A DNA stretch of 64,000 bases from Roseburia sp. 1XD42-69 (GTDB lineage Bacteria > Bacillota > Clostridia > Lachnospirales > Lachnospiraceae). Positions 52,423-60,729 of this stretch are shown piece after piece (within the stretch, counting starts at the first letter, position 1; the number at the start of each line of letters is the position of its first letter). The stretch spans positions 62,001 to 126,000 of the forward strand of contig NZ_RAZG01000004.1 of assembly GCF_003612565.1 (NCBI RefSeq), in the 5' to 3' direction. The notes under the pieces are model-generated. The model had not been told where the DNA came from and searched no databases. It was given only the letters and a program-made list of their open reading frames with translations. Made by a program: the position numbers and the translations under genes.

Positions 52423-55299
52423 ATGAAAAAATTTAGTGGTATCAGGCTTTTTATCGCAGGGCTGATTTTGAGTTTGGGAGTTTCCTTTTTCCCGGCAGAG
52501 TGTGTCAAGGCGGCGGAAAATCCGGTGGCCATAAAATCTTGCAAATTAAACGGCAGCGGAAGCAAGCTTACCGTTAAGGCAAAGGTAAAAAAGAAAACTT
52601 CCGAGATGGGGAAAAAGCTTTATCTTATAGGTTTGGAACCATATCACTCGGAAACCGGAAAAAAGACCGTCACCCCGCTTGCCAATGTTAGGGCAAAAAA
52701 GGGTACAATTACTTTCAAGATAAAATATAAAAGCGACATGCTCTATAAAAAATATGCTGTGGCATATAAAAAGGGGAAAAAGTATCAGATTGTCAGCGAT
52801 AACAGCTATATCACAAATCCGGAAGCTCTGGCCTCTTACTCTGGCTCCGGGCCAAAGACCTCCTCGAAAAAAGGCCTGCAGGTGGAGGAAATTTCGGATT
52901 CCCTGGAAGTTGGGACAAAACATGCGGTGATTAACTGGACCTTAAGCTCTATCTTAACCAGTCAGAGCAATGGAAACGCAGTTCCTTTTAAATACCGGGG
53001 GGTGACTTATTACCTGGATGAAAATGTGATGTCCCACAATGATGGGGTGGTGCAGGCCTATAACCAGGGGGGAGCCAAAGTGACCATTATCCTGCTCCTG
53101 CCGGAGGATACCAGCAATGCCACTGCTTCCATGCGTTTTAACGGGCCTGCAGCGGCAAAATTTTCCTCCATTAACACGGGAAATAAAGCGGGATGCCGGA
53201 CTTTTGAGGCGGTGATGACCTATCTTGCCAAGCGTTACGGTACGAAAAACAACCTTGTCTCCGGCTGGATTTTAGGAAATGAGGTGGACAGTCCCTTTTA
53301 CTGGAATTACGGGGGGAGCAAAAAACAGAGTTCCTACATCAGCAACTATGCCAGGAGTTTTAGAATCTGCTACAATGCGGTGAAATCCGTGAGCAAGAAG
53401 GCAAAGGTATATATCAGTGTGGACCACAACTGGAATACGGACCCGGACGGGGCGGGAACCAGATTTTTTTCCACCAAATCCACCCTGGACAGTTTTTATA
53501 AAAAGATTAACAAACAGGGGAAAATTACTTTTCAGATTGCCTACCACGCATATCCCCAGGGACTGGGGGACCCCATATTCTGGGATGACAGCAACGCCAC
53601 AAATTCTGTGAAGGCAAAGATAGTAAATTTTAAAAATTTAAATGTGCTGACGGACTATGTAAAGAAAAATTACGGAAAGAAATATACCATTATGCTCTCG
53701 GAGCAGTCTTTTAACTCCACCAGGGGAGAAGTTGTCCAGGCGGCGGCTTACGCCTATGCCTACTATATCAGCGAGACGAACAGCATGATAGAATCTTTTA
53801 TCTATGGCAGGGAGTTTGACAACGACGGGGAGCCGGGGTATCTCTGGGGGCTTTGCACCAAAGACCATCAGAAACGTCTTTTGTGGCATGTATTCCAGTA
53901 CATTGATACGGCGGATTCCTTTACATTTACTGACCCGCTGGTGAGCTCCACCAATATAAAATCCTGGACGAAAATAAAAGGATTTAAGAAGGATAAGTTT
54001 AAAAAGATGGCTTCCATACGGAATGTAAAGCCGGCAATTACTTCGGCAGAGAGTACGGATACCAATGAGATTACCTTGACCTGGGATAAAATTAAGACAG
54101 GGGACGGGTATGAGATAGAGAGAAAAGGTCCGGGGGATAAAGACTATGTTTTGGTGGCTTCTCTTCGGGGCAACTCTACCGTAAGCTTTCAGGATAAAAA
54201 TGTGCTCTCTGGAAATACATATACTTACAGGGTAAGGATGTTTAAAGAAGCTCCTGTAAAGGGAAAGCCGAATCAGAAAAAAAGTATTTTCGGCCCCAGG
54301 TCTGCCGGGGTGAAAGCTGTGGCCACCACCGGGCAGGTGGTTTTGGACACGAAAAAATGTAAGGTGGACGGCAATAAGATTACCATTGCATGGAAAGAAT
54401 TAAAAGGAGTAAGTGGTTATGAAATTCTTCGTTCCACTCAGGAAGAGGGAGGATACACTTTAATTGGAAAAAGTGATTCCACAAAATATGTGGATGAAAA
54501 CACTATGTCGGGAACGGAATATTACTATAAGGTCAGAGCTTTTGTTTCTGTGAACGGACAGCGCATGTGGGGGAAAGAGTCAGACAGTGTGAAAGAGACG
54601 GCGCTGATTGGACTTACTGCCGCTGTTGTGGACGGGAAGGTAGTCTTAAACTGGACGCAGTGGAAGAATTCTGGAACCTACCGTGTATACTGTGCAGAAG
54701 AAGGGGAAGACTTTAAACGGATAGCTGTGGTAAAAGCACCGGGAGCCGGAGGATACTCCTGGTCCGGAGTAAATTATGTAAATGTGGCTAACGATAAGGT
54801 TCCTTTTGAATGGGGACATACTTATCAGTTTAAGATAAAGGCTGAGGTGGAAAATGGAAAATTAAGCCCGGACTCCAATGTTGCAGACTTGACCCCGGAT
54901 CAGGACTTAAATACTACGGAAGTAAACGATATTCCGCCGGAGGATACCACGGAAGAGAACACAGAAGATACAGAGGCAGACGAGAACACCGAGAGCAGCG
55001 AAACCACTGAGAACACGGAAAATAGTGAGATAACCGAGAGTACTGAGAGCAGTGAAACTACCGGGGACACGGAAAATTCGGAGAGCATAGGGGATACGGA
55101 ATCTGTGGAAAACACAGAAAATACAGAGACGATAGATCCTACCGAAAGTATGGATACCACAGAATCCACAGGTGAAACCGGGAATACAGAAAATGTTCAA
55201 AATACTGAGACAGAGGATTCCGGCCCAGGCAGCGGGTTTGTGGAAAATACGGAGCATGTGAATATGCCGGGGGAAACAGAGAGTCAGGAAAACTTGTAG
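52423..55299 (+). CDS. secreted DUF5722 / FnIII protein with a Thr-Glu-rich tail
   Basis: 958 residues with a signal peptide (about 1-31, cleavage near CVKAAEN). A DUF5722 glycoside-hydrolase-like barrel spans about 150-540, including NEVDSPFYWNYGG (about 286-298) with a candidate catalytic Glu and LSEQSFNST (about 426-434) with a second Glu. FnIII-like modules follow at about 540-635, 645-735 and 738-845. The last about 110 residues are nearly all Thr, Glu, Ser and Asn, a disordered acidic spacer. No LPXTG or other anchor is present, so it may be released or held through the tail. Likely role: polysaccharide binding or cleavage outside the cell. Confidence 0.85.
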   Translation: MKKFSGIRLFIAGLILSLGVSFFPAECVKAAENPVAIKSCKLNGSGSKLTVKAKVKKKTSEMGKKLYLIGLEPYHSETGKKTVTPLANVRAKKGTITFKIKYKSDMLYKKYAVAYKKGKKYQIVSDNSYITNPEALASYSGSGPKTSSKKGLQVEEISDSLEVGTKHAVINWTLSSILTSQSNGNAVPFKYRGVTYYLDENVMSHNDGVVQAYNQGGAKVTIILLLPEDTSNATASMRFNGPAAAKFSSINTGNKAGCRTFEAVMTYLAKRYGTKNNLVSGWILGNEVDSPFYWNYGGSKKQSSYISNYARSFRICYNAVKSVSKKAKVYISVDHNWNTDPDGAGTRFFSTKSTLDSFYKKINKQGKITFQIAYHAYPQGLGDPIFWDDSNATNSVKAKIVNFKNLNVLTDYVKKNYGKKYTIMLSEQSFNSTRGEVVQAAAYAYAYYISETNSMIESFIYGREFDNDGEPGYLWGLCTKDHQKRLLWHVFQYIDTADSFTFTDPLVSSTNIKSWTKIKGFKKDKFKKMASIRNVKPAITSAESTDTNEITLTWDKIKTGDGYEIERKGPGDKDYVLVASLRGNSTVSFQDKNVLSGNTYTYRVRMFKEAPVKGKPNQKKSIFGPRSAGVKAVATTGQVVLDTKKCKVDGNKITIAWKELKGVSGYEILRSTQEEGGYTLIGKSDSTKYVDENTMSGTEYYYKVRAFVSVNGQRMWGKESDSVKETALIGLTAAVVDGKVVLNWTQWKNSGTYRVYCAEEGEDFKRIAVVKAPGAGGYSWSGVNYVNVANDKVPFEWGHTYQFKIKAEVENGKLSPDSNVADLTPDQDLNTTEVNDIPPEDTTEENTEDTEADENTESSETTENTENSEITESTESSETTGDTENSESIGDTESVENTENTETIDPTESMDTTESTGETGNTENVQNTETEDSGPGSGFVENTEHVNMPGETESQENL
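54905..55296 (+). repeat. low-complexity Thr/Glu/Asn repeat encoding region
   Basis: Degenerate TEN/ESTE/SETT-type units across the last 110 or so codons of the DUF5722 gene. The units vary in codon use, so this is an old degenerate repeat and not a recent tandem array. The complement strand also looks open here but that is a by-product. Confidence 0.6.
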
Positions 55300-55311
55300 T
55301 TGGAGGATATT

Positions 55312-56256
55312 ATGCTGCTTACAGTAATTGTACCTTGTTATAACGAGGAGGAAGCCCTGCATTTCTTTTACCGGGAGATGGAAAAGGTAATTGGAATGAT
55401 GCAGGATGTGGAATTTGAACTGCTGTTTGTCAATGACGGCTCAAGGGATAAAACATTAGAGCAGGTAAAAGAAATGGCAGAGAGGGATAAAAGAGTAAAG
55501 TATGTGTCCTTTTCCAGAAATTTCGGGAAGGAAGCCGCTATCTATGCGGGGCTTCAGTATGCCGGGGGGGATATGGTGTGCATTATGGACGCTGACTTGC
55601 AGGACCCCCCCTCCCTGCTCCCGGAAATGTACCGGGTGATTGTGGAGGAGGGATATGATTCCGTGGCTACCCGCCGGGTCTCCCGAAAGGGGGAGCCTCC
55701 TATCCGCTCCTTTTTTGCCAGAATGTTTTACCGGATTATCAATAAAATTTCAAAGACGGATATTGTGGACGGGGCAAGGGATTACCGCCTTATGACCAGG
55801 GCTTTTGTGGATGCCCTGTTAGAGTTAGGAGAGTACAACCGATTTTCCAAGGGGCTTTTCGGCTGGGTGGGATTTTCCACGAAATGGCTGGAATTTGAAA
55901 ATGTGGAGCGGGTGGCAGGGGAGACGAAGTGGTCTTTCTGGAAACTGTTTATGTATTCCATTGAGGGAATCGTGGCATTTTCCACGGTGCCTCTTTCCCT
56001 GGCCTCTTTTGGGGGAGTGATTATGTGCGGCATTTCCGCCCTTGCCATTATTTTTATTATTGTGCGGCAGATTCTCTACGGGGGCTCCGCCTATGGATGG
56101 CCCTCCATGGTTTGCATTATGATATTTTTGGGAGGCATCCAGCTGTTGTGTGTGGGAATTTTGGGCTCTTACCTTTCCAGAATGTATCTGGAAGTAAAAA
56201 AGCGTCCCATCTATATCTGTAAGGAAACAAATACCACGAAAAACGAAGGAAATTAG
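55312..56256 (+). CDS. GtrB-like GT2 (undecaprenyl-phosphate glycosyltransferase)
   Basis: 314 residues from ATG 55312, six bases after GGAGG. GT-A motifs: TVIVPCYNEEEALHFF, FVNDGSRDKT (about 43-52), SFSRNFGKEAAIYAGL, CIMDADLQDPP (about 91-101), RDYRLM, and two C-terminal helices (about 225-250, 258-285). The family charges undecaprenyl phosphate with glucose or a related sugar. With the GtrA-like protein at 50913 and GT-C-like membrane proteins nearby it completes a Gtr-type three-component side-chain system. Confidence 0.9.
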   Translation: MLLTVIVPCYNEEEALHFFYREMEKVIGMMQDVEFELLFVNDGSRDKTLEQVKEMAERDKRVKYVSFSRNFGKEAAIYAGLQYAGGDMVCIMDADLQDPPSLLPEMYRVIVEEGYDSVATRRVSRKGEPPIRSFFARMFYRIINKISKTDIVDGARDYRLMTRAFVDALLELGEYNRFSKGLFGWVGFSTKWLEFENVERVAGETKWSFWKLFMYSIEGIVAFSTVPLSLASFGGVIMCGISALAIIFIIVRQILYGGSAYGWPSMVCIMIFLGGIQLLCVGILGSYLSRMYLEVKKRPIYICKETNTTKNEGN

Positions 56257-56257
56257 C

Positions 56258-57304
56258 ATGTTAAAAACGTTGATTCTGTTGGCAGTGTTTCTGCTGTTTG
56301 TCCCCTTTTTACTGGGGCTTTTGATTACCCGTTTTACGGAAAGGGAAAAAAATAATGTGATGTTTAATCTTGTTGCAGGGTACATTTTTGCCCTGGGATT
56401 GTTTGAACTTTTAGCCCTGCCTTTGATTTACGGAAGACAGAGCCTTTCTCTTCTCACAAAACTGTACGGGGGAATCCTTTTCGCCGGGGCGGCACTATCC
56501 CTTATCTTCAATTACAAAAGGCTGTACCAGGTGTTTTTGGATACCGTTTCAGAGGTGAAAGGCTTTACCCTGGCAATCTGGGGGGAACTTGTTTTAATTT
56601 TCTGCCAGGTTTTGATTTATAAACGCTGCCAGTATACCAATACGGATGACGCTTTTTATGTGGCCAGCGCCGTCACCTCTCTCTCCACTGACACCATATT
56701 TCAGTATAATCCCTACACAGGGGAACTCTATAAAAATCTGCCTTCCCGCTATGTCTTATCCCCCTTCCACGCATTTATCGCCGTAGTGAGCAAAGCGGTG
56801 TGCAACCATCCCGCCATTATCGCCCACTCTGTTTTTATGATTTGGTTTCTCCTGGTGGCCTACATGGTTTATGCTTTAATCGGGAGGAATTTGTTTCACG
56901 GGGATAAGGAAAAAACGGGATATTTTTTAATTCTTGTGACAATGCTTACCATTTTTTCCGGTTACAGTGAGTGCACCAGCGGACTGTTCCTCTTAATCCG
57001 CCTGTGGCAGGGCAAAGCATTCCTGGCAGGTATTCTTCTGCCCTTGACGCTGTATCTGTTTTTAAGGCTCTTTTGCCGGGGGGAAGAGAAGGGGGCATGG
57101 ATTGAGTGGTGTCTTTTGGGATTTTTAATGTGCGCCTGCTGTATGGTTTCCTCCATGGGAGTCATACTGGGAGCAGTTATGACAGGGATTTTGGGTATTC
57201 TTTTGGCCCTTAAAAAAAAGCGTTTCCTGTGTTTAATCCCTGCGGTTTTGTGTTGTGTGCCAAATTTAATCTGTGCAGGGGCGTACCTGTTTATCAGAGG
57301 GTAA
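56258..57304 (+). CDS. DUF6077-type membrane protein, ending early at a frame change
   Basis: 348 residues, nine or so helices. The NTDDAFYVASA segment (about 129-139) in an external loop is the acidic pair of the family. It ends at TAA 57302-57304 right after FIRG, in the middle of what normally would be a longer GT-C-like protein; the +1 frame continues with KTEAVLREIFQF and further helices, so the two parts look like one gene broken by a one-base change. If not a mutation, the short form is a separate subunit. Confidence 0.7.
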   Translation: MLKTLILLAVFLLFVPFLLGLLITRFTEREKNNVMFNLVAGYIFALGLFELLALPLIYGRQSLSLLTKLYGGILFAGAALSLIFNYKRLYQVFLDTVSEVKGFTLAIWGELVLIFCQVLIYKRCQYTNTDDAFYVASAVTSLSTDTIFQYNPYTGELYKNLPSRYVLSPFHAFIAVVSKAVCNHPAIIAHSVFMIWFLLVAYMVYALIGRNLFHGDKEKTGYFLILVTMLTIFSGYSECTSGLFLLIRLWQGKAFLAGILLPLTLYLFLRLFCRGEEKGAWIEWCLLGFLMCACCMVSSMGVILGAVMTGILGILLALKKKRFLCLIPAVLCCVPNLICAGAYLFIRG

Positions 57305-57317
57305 GACGGAGGCTGTT

Positions 57318-58904
57318 TTGAGAGAAATATTCCAATTTGTAAAATCCATGTATGATAATTATAACGGGACGGGAATGCATATGGCGCTGTTTTTTACAGC
57401 GGTTTTGTATCTTCTGCTCCAGAAAAAAGACGAAAAGCGCTATGTTTTTTTGGGGTACACCCTGCTGTTTTTTCTCATCTGTTTCTTTCCCCTGACGGCG
57501 AAAATCATAATAGCCTGTATCGGGAAAACCGTGTACTGGCGTATGTTCTGGCTTTTGCCCACAGTGGTTATTACCGCCTATGCCGGAGTGCAGGTGATTA
57601 TGGCCGCAGAAAAAAAGATACGGCGGTATTTCCTGCTTTTTGTTATGGTCCTTGTCATCGCCATGACGGGGACAAGGGTGTACAATGCATCTATGTTTGA
57701 GTACAAGCAGAACCATTACAATATCCCCCAGGATGTGGTAACTATCTGTGATATCATAGAAGAGGATGCAAAAGCCAGGGGCATAGAAGAAAAGAAACTG
57801 ATTGTTCCAAATGACCTTCTTCCCTTTATCAGACAGTATGACGGGGATATAAAAATGCCTTACGGAAACAATGCGGTGCGGGGGGAAACCATAAAAAACA
57901 ACAATGCCAGTGAGATTTTCCGGATTATGTGCGCAGAGCATCAGAACTGGGACGCACTTAGTTTTTATGCAGCTATGGAAGGGTGCAGTTATCTGGCCTA
58001 TCCCGTAAATGAGGACGTGGCAAAAGCGGTGGAACAGAACGGTTATGAAAAAATCGGAAGTAGCGGCGCTTATGACGTGTACCGGCAGACCAGGGAAAAG
58101 AGCGCCTGGGACGGGCAGTGGCTTTTAACCCAGCACGGCGGGGCCGAGGGGGCCCAGTTGATGTTTTATACCTTAACGGATAACAAGGGCCATGTGGTTG
58201 TAGTTGACGGGGGCTGGCGCAGTGATGCGGACTATGTGAGAAGAGAGTTAAAAGCCCTGGGAAACCATGTGGACGCATGGTTTGTCACCCATCCCCACAG
58301 AGACCATGCCGGGGCTTTTTATGAGATTTATAAAAAACCGGGGAAACTGGAAATTGATAAGGTATATATGGTGGATATGGCCCCTGTGGATTTGTGCCTT
58401 TCCAACGCCCCCTGGGATGAGGTGGAGGTATACGAAAAACTCCTCACCCTGGATATTAAAGAGCTTTCCTATGTCCATCCCGGGGATAACCTGAATATAG
58501 AAGGCCTTGAGGTTCAGATTTTTAATGCCTATGAAGATTATGTGGATGAGATATCCGACGACCTTTTAAATGACGGCTCCATGATGTTTAAAGTTACGGC
58601 AAAGGAGGAATCCATGCTGTTTTGTTCCGATGTGGGAAAAGGGATGAGCGATTATCTTTTGGATACCTACGGGGATAAGCTTAAAGCGGATTATATACAG
58701 ATGGGGCACCACGGAAACGGAGGCCTAAAAAGGGATTTTTACGAAAAAACAGGGGCAAAAGCCGCATTTTTTGACGCCCCGGACTGGTTGATGAATGACA
58801 GAAGCGGACACTATAAAACCTTGAAAAATACGGCAATGATGGCGGAGCTTGGGGCTAAGATTTACAGTTTTTCCACCACGCCAAACCAGATTCTGATAAA
58901 ATAA
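57318..58904 (+). CDS. membrane segment fused to ComEC-like metallo-beta-lactamase-fold hydrolase
   Basis: 528 residues from TTG 57318, 5 bases behind CGGAGG. Residues about 1-130 hold four helices, the missing end of the DUF6077 region. Residues about 270-528 are an MBL-fold hydrolase: VVVDGGW, the metal motif THPHRDHAGA (about 319-328, HxHxDH variant HPHRDH), SDVGKGMSD, and QMGHHGNGG (about 466-474). Such domains hydrolyse phosphodiesters or, in ComEC, process DNA. Its extracytoplasmic orientation next to a GT-C-like region suggests action on a lipid- or phospho-linked glycan. It may be the continuation of 56258 after a frameshift. Confidence 0.7.
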   Translation: MREIFQFVKSMYDNYNGTGMHMALFFTAVLYLLLQKKDEKRYVFLGYTLLFFLICFFPLTAKIIIACIGKTVYWRMFWLLPTVVITAYAGVQVIMAAEKKIRRYFLLFVMVLVIAMTGTRVYNASMFEYKQNHYNIPQDVVTICDIIEEDAKARGIEEKKLIVPNDLLPFIRQYDGDIKMPYGNNAVRGETIKNNNASEIFRIMCAEHQNWDALSFYAAMEGCSYLAYPVNEDVAKAVEQNGYEKIGSSGAYDVYRQTREKSAWDGQWLLTQHGGAEGAQLMFYTLTDNKGHVVVVDGGWRSDADYVRRELKALGNHVDAWFVTHPHRDHAGAFYEIYKKPGKLEIDKVYMVDMAPVDLCLSNAPWDEVEVYEKLLTLDIKELSYVHPGDNLNIEGLEVQIFNAYEDYVDEISDDLLNDGSMMFKVTAKEESMLFCSDVGKGMSDYLLDTYGDKLKADYIQMGHHGNGGLKRDFYEKTGAKAAFFDAPDWLMNDRSGHYKTLKNTAMMAELGAKIYSFSTTPNQILIK

Positions 58905-58916
58905 GGGAGGATTTCT

Positions 58917-60710
58917 ATGTTACACGGAACAATTTTTGGGACAATCTTTTATCCCCTGGGGCTTATGGCCTGTGTATTTGGGGTGTATTCTCTGAAGAAA
59001 TCTTTTCAGCAGTTAAACGGCTTTGTGTGGCTCATCCTGTCTTTTCTTATTACCATTGCCATGGGGGGGATTGTGGCAGGGTTTATCAGCCCCTTGCACA
59101 TTCCCGTAAATCTCTATTCCATGGGAATCGTCTATTTTGTTTTGGCGGGAATTTTATTTTATTTTATCAAAAAAGAGGGGAAACGGCAGTCCTATGTGTG
59201 GGAGAAATATGACCTGATTCTCCTGGTGGGGATTACACTGGGCATGGTGATAATTCTTATCAAACAATTTTCCCCAGCATTAAATTACTGTTATTACAAC
59301 ACGGATGCAGGGCTTCACTTAAAAGAGGCCACCCTTATTGTCCGTTCCCAGAAAGTGACCATGATGTATTTTATGCATCTGCAGAATGCCATGGTCATTG
59401 AGATGGTTTCCCCCTTTGTGCGGACAGCGGATTTATTTAAGGGGTATATTTTGGGAGACTGGTTCTTCTTTTTGGTGGAGACTTTGTTTTTTGCCACCCT
59501 GATTCGGGGATTTTTAAAGACCATGGCCACAAAGGTTTTCGGAATCGTAATTTTAATTGCCTATACCTTGGGCTATCCCTACTTCGGATACTATTATTCC
59601 TTTGGCTACTGGGCAATGGGAGCTATGTACGTGGGATTTCTGGTTTTGGCTTTAAGGCTTTACGAGGAAGCTTTGGTGGAGCGGAAGTATACGGTGTTTA
59701 TGCTGATGCTGGGGTGCTTTGGGGTAATTACCAGCTACATGCTCTTTGCCCCCATGGCTTTTCTTGCCGTATTTTTCTATCTGGCGGTTTTGGCAAAGCG
59801 GGAGGGAAAAATTTTTGCGCTAAAAAATGTGTGGCTAAGTCTTAAGGTGTTTCTGCTGCCAACTATTTACGGGCTGTGCTACTGCCTGTATGGATTTTTT
59901 ATCTCCTCCGGCACCAGTATCAGCGGGGCCTTGGGAAACCAGGGGGGAATTTACACGGAGCTTTACATGGACTTTTTCTGGACCCTTTTTCCTGTTCTGT
60001 TTGTGCTGGTTTCCACATTAAAACAGAAAAAGCTTACCCCGGAAGTTACTTTTTTCCTGGCGTTTTTTCTGTTTACCGCAGGACTTTTGGCCCTGACATT
60101 AACCCACCATGTGTCCACATACTACTATTACAAATCTTATTTCCCTCTGTGGATGTTTGCCTGGGTCTTAACCCTTATAGGGGTGGGAATGATGTTAAGG
60201 GAGGCAAAGGAGACTCTTTTTGCCTACTGCCTGCTTATCGCAGGGTTTGCAGGGCTTTGTTTTGGAAAGGTGGAGTACCGCATTGTAACTTCCACGGAAA
60301 ACATTACCGGGGCCATGCACAGCCCGGAGTTTTTTACCCTGTACCAGTTTAACGGGTTTTTGTTCCGCCAGCATCTGGCGGGATTGGATCAATCCCTTCT
60401 GGATTTGTATCAGGTGGTCATTGACGACCTTTCGGAAGAAAAAATGGTGCCTCTTATGACAGAGGAACATGATTACGGGGCAACCTATGTGTATGAGGGG
60501 GTCAGCGGCTACGATTTCCCGGATTTTTACGAGTGGCGGCACACCAGGGAGGAATTAAGGCAGGCCTATAAGGACTGGGACATTCATTATACGGTGATGT
60601 TAAAGGGTTCGGATTTTGAAAAGCAGCACGGGGAAAAAGTGCTGAAAGAGAAAAATGTGGAGATTTATATGGAAAATGAGTCGGGTTATATTTTGTCCGT
60701 AAAGCCATAA
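58917..60710 (+). CDS. polytopic membrane protein of glycan locus, unrecognised family
   Basis: 597 residues from ATG 58917 behind AGGGAGGATTTCT. About twelve helices; an external loop near residue 126-132 holds YYNTDAG, the only acidic residue in the usual GT-C position, and the C-terminal about 130 residues form an extracytoplasmic domain. The layout parallels the DUF6077 protein next door, so I expect a GT-C-like role, but no family was recognised. Confidence 0.65.
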   Translation: MLHGTIFGTIFYPLGLMACVFGVYSLKKSFQQLNGFVWLILSFLITIAMGGIVAGFISPLHIPVNLYSMGIVYFVLAGILFYFIKKEGKRQSYVWEKYDLILLVGITLGMVIILIKQFSPALNYCYYNTDAGLHLKEATLIVRSQKVTMMYFMHLQNAMVIEMVSPFVRTADLFKGYILGDWFFFLVETLFFATLIRGFLKTMATKVFGIVILIAYTLGYPYFGYYYSFGYWAMGAMYVGFLVLALRLYEEALVERKYTVFMLMLGCFGVITSYMLFAPMAFLAVFFYLAVLAKREGKIFALKNVWLSLKVFLLPTIYGLCYCLYGFFISSGTSISGALGNQGGIYTELYMDFFWTLFPVLFVLVSTLKQKKLTPEVTFFLAFFLFTAGLLALTLTHHVSTYYYYKSYFPLWMFAWVLTLIGVGMMLREAKETLFAYCLLIAGFAGLCFGKVEYRIVTSTENITGAMHSPEFFTLYQFNGFLFRQHLAGLDQSLLDLYQVVIDDLSEEKMVPLMTEEHDYGATYVYEGVSGYDFPDFYEWRHTREELRQAYKDWDIHYTVMLKGSDFEKQHGEKVLKEKNVEIYMENESGYILSVKP

Positions 60711-60729
60711 AAGATACAGGAGGTTTTCC

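Noticed and set aside
54900-55362. Long open frames on the - strand opposite the DUF5722 tail
   Set aside because: They mirror the low-complexity Thr/Glu repeat; no ribosome-binding site, no recognisable protein, and genes on the + strand are well supported.
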